Positions 40,872 to 51,300 of a DNA stretch of 64,000 nt are shown here, piece after piece. The notes under the pieces were generated by a model, which did no database searches, was not told where the DNA came from, and worked only from the letters and a program-made list of their open reading frames with translations. This DNA is from Ustilago trichophora (Eukaryota; Basidiomycota; Ustilaginomycetes; Ustilaginales; Ustilaginaceae), in NCBI GenBank assembly GCA_900323505.1, contig OOIN01000018.1:248001-312000 (forward strand), written 5' to 3'. How positions within the stretch are numbered: the first letter of the stretch is position 1; each line of letters starts with the position of its first letter. Made by a program: the position numbers and the translations under genes.

Positions 40872-43313
40872 TCACGACACTGGTGCTTTACTAGGCGGAC
40901 GGCGCACAGCACGACGCATCATGCTCTTAAGCGGTTCCAACACTGAGCGTGAGAATGGCCCAGCCCACGCAACCGAAGCGCCAATGCGTACGGGGATCAA
41001 CGCCTTGACGAGGATATATGCTGCCACCATGTTGACAAACGAGCCTGCCAAATGCTTTGACTTGCCCGCTTCGTTGATTGCATCCATCGTCGCTGCATCC
41101 TCCTTCTCAAACCCGAGGTAGCCTTTCCTTCGGCAGTAGCGCTCGAATCGCTCTTCCTTTGCGCGTGCCCATGCACGGAATCGTGACATGACCATATTCT
41201 TATCACTCTCCTTGGCCGGGTCTTGGGCAGATCCGAGCAGCCATTGCAGCACCGCTGTCCCCACTCCCAGCGCTCCAAAGACGTAGAACAGCATAATCAG
41301 CGGCACAATCGCCGTCAGCTCGTGCAAGATGAGGAACGATGCCACCATCGTCGGCGTGTCCGTCCCATTCTTGCGCGCGATCGAGCGCACTTGGGTCAAT
41401 GCCCTCTGCAAACGCGACTGCGAGCCAGCCTCGAGTTTGCCGGTGTACAGCCAGGTCACGTTGGGATCTTTGTCTCCTGCCAGCCAGAACGGCTTGAGCG
41501 TGTCAGGTAGCACCAGTTTGCCCGACTCTACGCCATGGTTCTCGAGGATAGCGACAATCAACCTTGGGATCGCAGCGGCTGTTGCGTTGAGCGTGTGAAC
41601 CACTGGGAATTGCGGCTCATCCTTGCCACCGGATCGTCTCAGCTTGAGTCCCAGTCGCAGCGATTGATAGTCGGTGCAGTTGGATGCAGATGATACCTCA
41701 CCCCACGACCCTCGCCCGGGCATCCAAACCTCGATATCGTACTTGCGGTACGCACTTGCTCCAAGCTCTTCAGTCGGCATGTCAAGCACTCGATATGGCA
41801 GACCAAGACCTCCGATCACCTCCTCCTGAGTCTCGCGTAGCTCCTCGAGCATGGCGTTGCTCTCCTCGACATCGCCCACCGTGGTAACAAACATTTCAAT
41901 CTTGCTGAACTGGTGCACACGGTACAGTCCTCTCGTATCAGCACCACGCGCACCCGCCTCGGCTCGGAATGCGTGTCCAAGCGCTGCCAGCTTGATCGGC
42001 AGCTCCGTACGCTGAATCAGAGAGCCATCGTCGCTCGACTGCGCTGAGCGGTTGGCTGCCTTGTTCGGTGCGTCCAATATCCGCGATGCAAGCAAGCCTG
42101 CTAGTGGGATCTCGGCCGTGGCGGCCAAGCAAAGCTCAGCCGAATTCTGCTCGTGCTCTGAACCTTTGGTCTTGGATGCTTCAAGAAAGTAGGTTTGCTT
42201 GGCCTTCTCGTCTCTCGGTCGGAAGCCGCAACGATCCGCCAAGTCGGCACGCACCACATCGGGCGGCGAGACGGCCATAAATCCTTTGCGCACAGCGATC
42301 GACATGGCATACTGCGACAGCGCATGCTCCAGCAGACTCATGCTTCCCAGCAGGTAAGGCCACGAACTTCCAGTCGCCAATGCTCCCGAAGCCATGTCCA
42401 CTTCCGAATGGGCAGCTGATGCTGCAAGCGAAAGATGATCGCGCTGAGGGTCTGCTTTGGGTCCGTCGGGAAAATGCTTGGCCTGGATGACCGACTGGTT
42501 CCAAGTCTCCTTCATCACGTCAAACTCGCTCGGCAGGATGTTGAGCGGGTCCTTGACAGACACCAGCACTGCGTTCTCCTCGGGTCCTATCGGTACGTCA
42601 GGATGACAGTGATTTGGCCATGACAACCGGATATTGAGACTTCGGGTACGGATCTCTTCCTGTTCCTCTTGCAGCGTGTCGAGCTGCTCCTTGACTTTTC
42701 GGGCGCGCTCGCGAAGATGCTTGATATGCTGCTCCCTGTCCTCGGCTGCCGCATCCGTGCCCTGGTCCTCGCTCTGCGTAGCTTCAGGTTCGCGGGATTC
42801 TGCATCCGATGATTCCTTTGCCTTGCGCTTGCCTTTCTTTCCGGCTTTTGAATCAGCCTGGAAGTGCTGATTGATTTCAGTCGTCAGCTGCTTCTGCAGC
42901 GTTTGCAGCTCCGTCTGTTTGCCGTTGAGCGTGTACATACTGTGACGCGCTTCCCGAAGCCATTGAAGATCGGCTTCATCGTACCGCATCTTGCGCATCT
43001 GCATGTCTCGCTTGGCCTCGTCGATGAACGAGTTCTGCACGCCCCTGCCAGGGTGCGGAGGGAACAGCCTCCGCTGTTTCGGGGCATAAGACGAGCTCGA
43101 TGCTGCAACTCCGCTCGACCGAGCGTTTCTTGGTCGAGACTCAGCCGGGCTGGAGCGAGTAGCGCTCTTGCTGACACTGAGCGTGACCCTCGAGGTCGAA
43201 GCATGGCGTGAGCTTCCATATTGCGCTCCCAAACGGGAACGATGCCGTGTGGGGGGATTGGCAGATGAACGAGCCAAAGCCCGCCAAAAGGAGCCGCCAG
43301 GCTGTATTGACAT
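40872..43313 (-). CDS. Fused mitochondrial seryl-tRNA synthetase and FLILHELTA-domain protein
   Basis: A single uninterrupted 813-residue frame starts at the ATG at 43313. Residues 1-50 are basic and Ser-rich, like a mitochondrial presequence. Next is a SerRS coiled-coil tRNA arm (about 125-235). The class II core has motif 2-like ALGHAFRAEAGA with RGLYRVHQFSKIEMFV and motif 3-like IPRLIVAILENHG, ending near VLPDTLKPFWLAG (about 620). From about 645 a second module begins: FLILHELTAIVPL at 660-672, a membrane segment, a charged loop with RFERYCRRKGY and a second hydrophobic segment. That motif names the Pfam family FLILHELTA, fungal and animal mitochondrial membrane proteins. The SerRS would charge mitochondrial tRNA-Ser; fusion to a membrane module is unusual. 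The alternative is transcripts that separate the two parts. Confidence 0.9.
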   Translation of the reverse strand: MSIQPGGSFWRALARSSANPPTRHRSRLGAQYGSSRHASTSRVTLSVSKSATRSSPAESRPRNARSSGVAASSSSYAPKQRRLFPPHPGRGVQNSFIDEAKRDMQMRKMRYDEADLQWLREARHSMYTLNGKQTELQTLQKQLTTEINQHFQADSKAGKKGKRKAKESSDAESREPEATQSEDQGTDAAAEDREQHIKHLRERARKVKEQLDTLQEEQEEIRTRSLNIRLSWPNHCHPDVPIGPEENAVLVSVKDPLNILPSEFDVMKETWNQSVIQAKHFPDGPKADPQRDHLSLAASAAHSEVDMASGALATGSSWPYLLGSMSLLEHALSQYAMSIAVRKGFMAVSPPDVVRADLADRCGFRPRDEKAKQTYFLEASKTKGSEHEQNSAELCLAATAEIPLAGLLASRILDAPNKAANRSAQSSDDGSLIQRTELPIKLAALGHAFRAEAGARGADTRGLYRVHQFSKIEMFVTTVGDVEESNAMLEELRETQEEVIGGLGLPYRVLDMPTEELGASAYRKYDIEVWMPGRGSWGEVSSASNCTDYQSLRLGLKLRRSGGKDEPQFPVVHTLNATAAAIPRLIVAILENHGVESGKLVLPDTLKPFWLAGDKDPNVTWLYTGKLEAGSQSRLQRALTQVRSIARKNGTDTPTMVASFLILHELTAIVPLIMLFYVFGALGVGTAVLQWLLGSAQDPAKESDKNMVMSRFRAWARAKEERFERYCRRKGYLGFEKEDAATMDAINEAGKSKHLAGSFVNMVAAYILVKALIPVRIGASVAWAGPFSRSVLEPLKSMMRRAVRRPPSKAPVS

Positions 43314-43691
43314 GGCTTGTGATCACGCCTAGTTCGCTAGAGCGTATGCTATCAGAGCCCTCGGTGCAATGAGTGGTTGTGGGTACAAGACAAAGACCAG
43401 GTGACACTTGCAGCTCTGCCTGTCGTTGTACAGTTCAGGGTTCAATCTTTTGAGAGCAGCAGGCGAGGTGGAGGCCCTTTCTTCTTGTTTTTCCGATCTC
43501 TGGGTTCCGAAGCCAAATTTTATCGTGCGGAAAATTAGCAGAGGCAGGCTTACGTTGTGAGCCGCCTCAGCACAAGCCAAGGACCTTCGATTCAGCTGCT
43601 CGTCGTCGCTATCTCTGCCATCTTCGACATTGTCTATCTCTTCTCCGCCCTACCATTCCATCTCACACACAACCTACATCCGCACGACAGC
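43314..43691. promoter_or_regulatory. Short divergent promoter of the SerRS fusion gene and phb1
   Basis: Only 378 bases separate the two start codons, both of genes for mitochondrial proteins. The region must contain both promoters. No consensus element was identified. Confidence 0.65.
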
Positions 43692-44597
43692 ATGTCGAAC
43701 TTAGCAGCTCGTTTTGCCGTCCCACTGGGTCTTGGCGTCATGGCGCTCCAGGCTTCTCTCTACGATGTTCCAGGAGGATACCGCGCGGTCATGTTCGACC
43801 GATTCCAGGGTGTCAAGGACATTGCGACCGGTGAAGGCACTCATGTTCTGGTTCCCTGGCTTCAGAAGGCCATCCTCTACGATGTCCGTATCAAGCCGCG
43901 CAACATCTCCACCACCACCGGATCCAAGGATCTTCAGATGGTCTCGTTGACTCTCCGAGTGCTCAGCCGACCCGACATTCAGCACCTCCCCAAAATTTAC
44001 CAGTCGCTCGGCATCGACTATGACGAGCGTGTTCTTCCCTCCATCGGAAACGAAGTGCTCAAGGCTACCGTCGCCCAATTTGACGCTGCCGAGCTCATCA
44101 CCCAGCGAGAGGTCGTTTCGGCCCGCATCCGTGAGGATCTTCTCAAGCGCGCCAAGGAGTTCAACATTGTGCTCGAGGACGTCTCGATCACCCACATGAC
44201 CTTCGGTCAGGACTTCACCAAGGCGGTAGAGCAGAAGCAAATCGCACAGCAGGACGCAGAGCGTGCCAAGTTTATCGTCGAGAAGGCTGAGCAGGAGCGT
44301 CAGGCTTCCGTTATCCGTGCCGAGGGTGAGGCTGAGGCGGCACAGACCATCTCGAGGGCTTTGGAGAAGGCAGGTGACGGCTTGCTCACCATCCGAAGAA
44401 TCGAGGCTTCCAAGGACATTGCTTCTACACTCAGCGGCGCCAAGAACGTCACTTATCTTCCACACGGCCAGGGCATGCTGTAAGTTCACGTCTTCTTCCC
44501 GTTCCTTTGCTAAGGAGGACAATTCACTGACCTATCTACCCTTTTCTACTCATCCTGGAACTTGATGATTTTTGACAGTCTCAACATGCAAACCTAA
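43692..44597 (+). CDS. phb1: Prohibitin 1, two exons
   Basis: Exon 1 is 43692-44479 and exon 2 is 44579-44597, giving 268 residues. The 99-base intron has donor GTAAGT, a CTGAC branch-type site and acceptor TTGACAG. Its first bases read TAA in frame, so the unspliced frame stops at GQGML. Splicing adds LNMQT, so the end reads NVTYLPHGQGMLLNMQT, matching the hydrophobic end of animal PHB1. The start is the ATG at 43692; an upstream extension has only GTG. The N-terminal membrane anchor (about 5-25), SPFH domain (YDVPGGYRAVMFDR to about 200) and C-terminal coiled coil are all present. Phb1 forms rings with Phb2 in the inner mitochondrial membrane and binds m-AAA protease. Confidence 0.96.
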
Positions 44598-44883
44598 GCT
44601 TCATCCAAGCAGCAAGCCTCTGTTCCGTCTCATCACCCCTTTCCGTTTCTCACTCTGTAGTTCTATTTGTTCGAAGCTCATCTGCTTCCCCATGTCGTGC
44701 GCAATCAACACCACATCTCAACAGCACAATGTCTGAGCAGCTCACTCCGCGAAGTGAGGCTCTCTTTTTCAATACGCAGCGAGGCTCTACCACGCCCTTT
44801 GAAGCTCGGCAGGATCACAGTGCAGAGATACGCGGGTTCTTTTTCTATTCGTCTAGGTGAGAGGCGTTTACAAAGAGCTGAGA

Positions 44884-46344
44884 TCAAGCAGCGGTGTTCC
44901 ACACGCCTTGAGGGTGAAGTTTCTGCAAGTACCAAAGCCACAAAGAGGGTTCGGCGTCAGTAAATTTGTGCTTTGTCTTGTTTAGCCTGACAATGACAGT
45001 GACAACTTACCTCTGCGGGAATGTCGATGTTGGCAAGGGCGGTGAGGACCGATTTGCCAGCCCAGTGTTCGAGCGTCTCGCATTCTTCGGGCGAGATAAA
45101 GGCGGATGTGTTGCGGTTTGCAAAGCTGCATGTTGAAAATCGTTTCTAGTGTCAGTATCAGTCAAGTGGATGTAATGCCTTGGTGGATGTGTGGGGGAAG
45201 GGATGGTGGACTTACATCATCTGTACGGCACCGGTACGGATCTTTCCCTTGTGAACAGGTTCTTGACCGTTTTGCTTTGCCAAATCCACGGCGTCATTAG
45301 CAGCTGCAGCGAGATGATTCAACAAGAATGTTTCCATCTCCAAGGTAGCCACGCCTGGTCTCCTCTCCTTGATGACGTCCATGAGGTTTGCGTTTGCATC
45401 GACAAACGAAGGGTCGATTCTACCTTGGCTTCCGTAGAAGCTATCTGCCGAGGCGTTGACCGTGTTTCCGACTGCTTTTGCCTGCTCGCCGCCAAAGAGC
45501 TCTGCGTTTTTCTGGGGCTTGTCAGCTTCGAGAGCGGCCAAGAGGGCATCGTGCACCTCGTGATCAGCGTCAAGAGGTTTTGTGATCAAGTAGGGCTCCA
45601 AAGCTCCCGAACGGCGTTCGTCCGAGGTGGTGTCGTGGTGGAAGTAGTCGTAGTTTCGAGAGATACCAAAGGAAGCTTTGGGTACGACGACGGATCCGAT
45701 GCCCAACTCGGGCTGCATGGAACCGCACGAGCCGAGTCGGACGATGATCATGTCACCTTCCACGACGGCACGGCATTCGCGGACGAAAAAGTCGACGACA
45801 GAGAAGCCCATACCGATGGCAACGATCGAGATGGGGACGCCACGGAAGGTTCCGGTGAGAGTGAGGAAGTTGCGCTGCGAGTTGAACTCGAAGAGTGGCT
45901 TGCCGCCGTCAAAGGCTTTGGCGATTCGGTGTGCTCGGACTTGGTCGCCGACAGTGATCTGTGAAATTGAGGACAGAATGGATCAAGGGAGCCAAGTCAG
46001 CATGACTCGGACTCTGCAGAAACGCAGGGGAACAAAATTAAAGACTTACGATGCGGTTGGCGACCCTGAACAGGCAAAGGGAGCGCGCAACAGTTGAGCG
46101 TGAGGGATTCGAGATAAGATGAGCGACAGAGATTCATCTTGACAAATAGCAGCGCGGATACCCCTACATGATACTTACTGTCCAGCTTTGGTAGCTACGT
46201 GGTAAGTGCGACCTTGGGCATCTTGCTGCAATGGATTTCAATAGTATACGAGGGCAGACGTGTCAGATGTGTCTTGGTACAGTGGGATTCACAGCGACGT
46301 TGTACACTTACGGGAAAGTTGGCGTTGCTGAGAACGTCCTTCAT
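44884..46344 (-). CDS. Uridine phosphorylase, six exons
   Basis: The exons are 46344-46312, 46225-46179, 46065-46050, 45958-45216, 45125-45011 and 44922-44884. They sum to 993 bases (330 residues) with all phases consistent. All five donors read GTAAGT and acceptors end CAG. The start reads MKDVLSNANFP, then QDAQGRTYHVATKAGQ, a 16-base exon (VANRI) and ITVGDQVRAHRIAKAFDGG. The large exon has IVRLGSCGSMQPELGIGS for phosphate/ribose binding and GVATLEMETFLLNHLA, the nucleoside-site Glu-Met-Glu motif. The end is AEKLHPQGVWNTAA. The protein belongs to the PNP/UDP family and cleaves uridine to uracil and ribose-1-phosphate in pyrimidine salvage. Substrate choice among nucleosides is inferred. Confidence 0.92.
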
Positions 46345-47061
46345 CTTGTGCAGATTCTCTTGTGTGATTGATATTTAGAGGATACGATGATGCGCAATAG
46401 ATCAGCAGGGCTGGATGAGGGGTCTTTTTATATCAAATGGGAACGACAAAGATGTGGAAGAATGTGTGCGGGGTTGACGGTCACTAAACTTGCTCTTTGA
46501 GTCCGGGGAAGAAGAACGAGGTGGCCGAGCGCATGCTCCCACTTTTGATACTTTTTTTTTTTGGTCGGCCCATCCATTCCCTTCCGAAGATCCGATGATG
46601 CGGAGATGGCCGACTCTTTACCATTACTGTATCGCGATTCGACAATCCGAAAAGAAAAGAAAATCGGCGATGTCTCCTCCTCCACAATCCCTGCAAGCTG
46701 TATCACGCGAAATGCGATGCGGCTAAAAAAAAAAAAAAAATGCAGAATGCGCTCACTCGACTTTGGCGGAGCTTGGAGCCAATTTTAGACACGCCTCTCT
46801 TCTCTTTTTCAGAAGAAGAGCAGCATGCTGACTGACCTCTGTCACTGACAAAGCTATGGCTAAACCGACCCTTTTGCAGAATGTGGTACTGTATCTTGAA
46901 AACCCTTTGATGCTGTATCTCGCTTGAGCTCCAGTTGAGTGTGTCAGTCTCTTCTTCCCCTTCAGACCTTGGCACGTCTCCCAACCCGTTTACATCCCAA
47001 CCACCATCTTCGCATCCCATCACCTTTCCCAGTCGTTCCCATCGCCCAAAAAATTTTCACG
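46345..47061. promoter_or_regulatory. Divergent promoter region of the uridine phosphorylase gene and an unknown gene
   Basis: These 717 bases contain an 11-base T run (46552-46562), a 16-base A run (46725-46740) and a TACTGTA at 46887-46893, 169 bases before the next ATG. No gene was accepted. Confidence 0.55.
46725..46740. repeat. Poly(A) tract, 16 A
   Basis: Sixteen consecutive A residues in the divergent region. With the T run at 46552-46562 it forms an opposed A/T pair about 160 bases apart. Confidence 0.95.
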
Positions 47062-48198
47062 ATGGTCGACCCAGTCTCGTACGTCAAGATGTTCTTCCGA
47101 TCCGTCTTCTCTGTGTTCAGCCCATCCACCACCACCGTCTGGCAGAACAACATCGCCTACTCGATCACGCTTCACAATCCGCGTGTGCTGCTCTACCGCG
47201 GTCCCGAAACGTACGTCACCTTCTCGATCTATGCCCAAGCTTACTCGGCAGAGGCACGTAAGCAGCTCGAAGCACTTTCCTCGAATCAGATCACCGATCT
47301 TGTCAAGCGAACAAATGTACAGCTTGTTCAAAAGGGTTGGATTGCCGGTGCTGTTGGATGGAACGCAGCTGGCTACCTTGGCGTTGCTACAAAGAAGGGA
47401 TGGGATGTCACACCCGTTGCAAGTGCCGCTTGGAAGGATGCACAGGCAGAGTCTTCCTCCCTTTCGGCCAAGCAGCAGGAGGACGAGGACTACGGTGAGA
47501 AGCCTCAGCGCAGCTCGTTCGCCACCAGCTCCACTGACGAGTACGAGATGCAAACCCTCAACAAGACTGACCCTTCCGAGCCGCTCAAAGAGACTCGTCA
47601 CATTGCTCTCAAGCGCAAGGAAAAGATCGACAAGCAGATCCGCGCCCAATCTTCGAGCATCGACACGGTCGACACCTCCTCCTCCTCCACCCGTGTTCTG
47701 GGTACCTACAAGTGCCGAATCCCTGTCGAGACAGGCGATGGATACTTTAGGCTCTGGGTAACCCTCCCTTCTCCCGTCGCCCGCGGTCAAATCGGCATCG
47801 GTAGCCCAACATTTAGGCTCTTCTCCTTCTCCCTCACCTCGGCTTCTCCGCGAGGTGCCGCTCTACTGCCAGTCCCCGTCATTGTCCCCGAACTCGCCCT
47901 CCGCTCGGTCTCCATCGCACTCACAACCCTCGTATACGGCCTTTTCCCCGTTGCCACCATCATCGACAAACTTCTCCCCCGATGGATGTCGAGGCGCTTC
48001 ATCAACTGGATCTACACCCGCGTCGGCGCAAAGAACAAGACCGACCAGCTCAAGGAGAAATACCAGGTCGACCGCAAAGTCGAACAGGCCAAAGAGCAGG
48101 TCAAGAAGGTCCCCTTTGCAAGTGCTGGTATCAGGACCGACTGGGATCTTGACAGGGATGCTCAGCGAGGTCGTGGTGGTTGGGCTTATTATTGGTGA
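47062..48198 (+). CDS. Uncharacterised protein with a hydrophobic C-terminal segment
   Basis: The 378-residue frame starts at the ATG at 47062; an upstream in-frame extension has only a GTG. I do not recognise the family. The first 110 residues form a compact-looking region (VWQNNIAYSITLHNPRVLLY, then FSIYAQAYSAEARKQLEAL). A low-complexity, charged segment follows at about 130-215. From about 220 there is a second structured part, with YKCRIPVETGDGYFRLWVTL and a long hydrophobic stretch from about 270 to 315 (VPELALRSVSIALTTLVYGL). The basic amphipathic tail ends RGGWAYYW. The hydrophobic stretch suggests membrane contact. The tail-to-tail spacing to sac3 is only 114 bases, so the transcripts probably overlap. 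Confidence 0.8.
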   Translation: MVDPVSYVKMFFRSVFSVFSPSTTTVWQNNIAYSITLHNPRVLLYRGPETYVTFSIYAQAYSAEARKQLEALSSNQITDLVKRTNVQLVQKGWIAGAVGWNAAGYLGVATKKGWDVTPVASAAWKDAQAESSSLSAKQQEDEDYGEKPQRSSFATSSTDEYEMQTLNKTDPSEPLKETRHIALKRKEKIDKQIRAQSSSIDTVDTSSSSTRVLGTYKCRIPVETGDGYFRLWVTLPSPVARGQIGIGSPTFRLFSFSLTSASPRGAALLPVPVIVPELALRSVSIALTTLVYGLFPVATIIDKLLPRWMSRRFINWIYTRVGAKNKTDQLKEKYQVDRKVEQAKEQVKKVPFASAGIRTDWDLDRDAQRGRGGWAYYW

Positions 48199-48312
48199 AG
48201 ATTTGGCGCATCAGCCGACTTTGTATGTTTTTTAGGTCAAAAATGTCGCGTCACGCTGTGATTTCAAACGCCCAAGGTCATTTATGCTTTGTTCTGTGTC
48301 TTTTTGAGTGTT

Positions 48313-51300
48313 TCAGATGCGAGGAGACGATGTAGGGCTGTCAAGGAACCTTCTCGTGCGGGCAACAAGTTCTCGGAGCTCTGAGACCTTGCTCGCCTTT
48401 TTGTCTTTTTCTGCCGTCTGTGCTTGAGGAATCTCCGACACGCGAATGCGCTTGCTTGGCGACGTACCCTCTGTAGTACTTGGGGTCATGCTAGCCCTAT
48501 ACTCGGCCCAAATGGTTCGGGTCTCCGTAGCGACCTCTTCCACCGCAGCACTGCAGAGCCGATCCAATGTCTCGCGTGCTTCTGTCCACTCTGCATCCGA
48601 TCCTGGCTTGATGCCGATCCATACCTCGCTGAGCTTCTCTAGTGCCAGCATGAAAAGGGAGTCGATGTGGGTCCGGATCACCGCCAGAACGTCCTTGAGC
48701 TCCATTGTGTTGGCATCTGTGGATCGGAGTGAGGACAAGAGCTGCGAGCGAAGGTACAACTTCTGCTCCTCTTCTTGATCCGATAGCTGATCAAGTTGGC
48801 TCATCGCCATGCTGACCAACTTGGTTCCACTTGCAATGCCATTGACAGCAGAAGGCGACGGCACTTCGATCGTCTCGACTTCCGCTGGATTCTCGTCTTC
48901 AAGGATCGTCTCGGATAGATTCACCACCGTGTGCACGATACGATTCGCAAGCGCCGTCAAGATCTGCAACACTTTACATGCCACTCCCTCTACTCTCTCC
49001 GTGGTCCTGGTGGAAAGAAGAGGCGATGGAAGGGCGCAAAGCAAGTCAAAGAGGAGCGAACAAGTGCGGACCCACTGGTCATAAGACTCGCCCACCACGT
49101 CTTGCATCGTCGTTCGGCGAGAACCGGTCTCGTAGAGGTGCGCGTTGGGTGTCAGATCCGGCATCGCTCGTGGGAGCAAAGAGGCAAGCTTGGCCTCGAT
49201 AGAAACGGATGCATCGTCCAATTCCAGGACACCGATCCGTTCGAATGCGCGCGAGAGAATCTGAGAGGGTTTTGGCGAGACCATGACCGAGGGGAGCGCT
49301 GGGCTACTCGCGCTACTGATGACTCTTGATGGGTCCAGTCCGAGACTTGCGACCAGGCTTTGTTGGGCTGCTCCTTCGCGCCTGTCGCCGTCGGCCATCT
49401 CCACGTCATCGCTGTCCTCGATCGAAGATCTCATAACGTGGTTACGCTCAGCCTCGGAGCCACTCCATGCGACCACCAGAAGGCGACAAGCAAGATGGCT
49501 CTTCTTGACGAGCCTGGAGCTTGCAATCTCCTCCAGCCTCTCCCTGTCGCTAGACAGCACCTTGCGTCTTTCAGCAGAGGTCTTCGCTTGAGCGGCGGCA
49601 GGGTTCGTCTCGAAAATGACAAGCCCTGCTTGGCTATGTTCGTCGTCAACAGGGAGAATCGAGTCGAGCTCCAGGGAACTTCCACCGGAACTCGAGGTAA
49701 CATCAACGAGCTCAAGCTGGGATCCGTCAGCAAGGTCGATTTCAAGGACGTCACGGCCGCTCTCGTTCTCCTTGCTTCCGGAGGGAGCGTTTGGCGAGAA
49801 GCCAAATTTGACCCGGAGCCAGCTCGAAGCGACGTGCTGATTTGGGGCTCCAGAGAAGAGCACAATCAGGCGGTCCAAGTCGGCAGGTCGGAAGTGCAAC
49901 AGCAGCTCCTCGATATGATCCGCGAGCCGTTCGAGGAAGGAGCCTTCTGCCCACAGCTGGTTGCGTTGTCGCCGAACGCGTGTCCATCGTTCAACAAGCG
50001 CTGCATCGCCTCGGAGCAACGTGCGTCGCTCTGAGCTGCTTGAAACATTTTCGTCTCCAAGCTTTCGCTTCAATCGCGAATTCGATGCGTCGCTTGACAA
50101 AGCAGCTCGCTCGCCCGTGAGGAGGGCTTGCCGGATCGAAAAAGCGTGACTGATTGGACTAGTCTTGCTGATGCCACTGATGTGCTGACTCAGCTTGCGA
50201 TCGGGAGTAGCATTGATGGCCTCGGCTTGAACTCGTGCGAGGATGTTTCTTCTCTTGATTTCGCTACGAATCGTCTCGAGTCTTTGGCGTTGCTGCTCCC
50301 TATCCCGTCGCTCATCAAGCACCTCCGACCAGCGTTGCCAAGCGCGCATAGTGCAGCTTCGTGACCGAAACACCTCTGCAGCAGCAACTCGACCTGCCTC
50401 CTCCGCTGCTTGCGCCGAGTGGTCGTGCGCCAACCGGAGCCAAAGATGCTCCGCAATTCCAGTCAGAAGCTCGTTCCTTGACGCAGCCTTGCGCCGGACT
50501 TCCTCTTCCTGTACCGCACGTGCAGCCGTCTTGGCAGCAGTTGATCGAACGACCTCCTCAGACAAAGTTTTGAATGCGCGGTTGAGAGCAAATGCCCGAG
50601 CTGTCTCCTTGCGCGTTTCCTGCACTTTCGCCTCAGCGTCAGCTTTTGCTGCTGCAGCTGCTTGTGCCGCTGCGCTTTCTTTCGAATCCGAAGCACGTCG
50701 CTTCCGAGTTGCCGGTGTGGCCACTGCATTGTCGTTCTTGCCATCTGAAGGCTCGATAGTCGCGGCAGTCGCCGATGAAGCTCCTGTGATGGCGCTAGCG
50801 GGATCCTTCGAACCCAGAGAGGAAGCGAAGAAAGACGGCATCGAAGGCTTGCTTGCATCTGAGTGTGCCTTGGGCACAGCTCCGAACGAAAAGGACGACG
50901 CGACGGAAACCGCAGGCTTTCGGTCCAGATTTGGGTCGACGCTCGATGTAGCGAGTGGATCCTTGGCAGCTGGCTGACCAAGCACGAAGCTGGGCAGTGA
51001 AGAGGGCTTGGTGTCCGAAGCAGGTGAGGTCGACGATGCGGCCTTGCCGCTGAAGAGGGGATTTGCGGTTGCAGTCTCCTTCTCTGCTTGAGATGCATCC
51101 TTGCCAGACCCTCCAAGAGATGGAAGACTCGCCTTGTTCGTCTCATCTTGCTTCCCGATGGTACTGCCACCGAAGCTAGAAAAGCCTCCAAAAGCGCCCG
51201 AAGGACTTAATGTGCCAGCGTTGCTTGATCCAGAGGCACCGAGACTGGATGGTGTGAACGAAGATGCGGCGGCAGAGAGTTTGGAAGATGAAGATGACTC

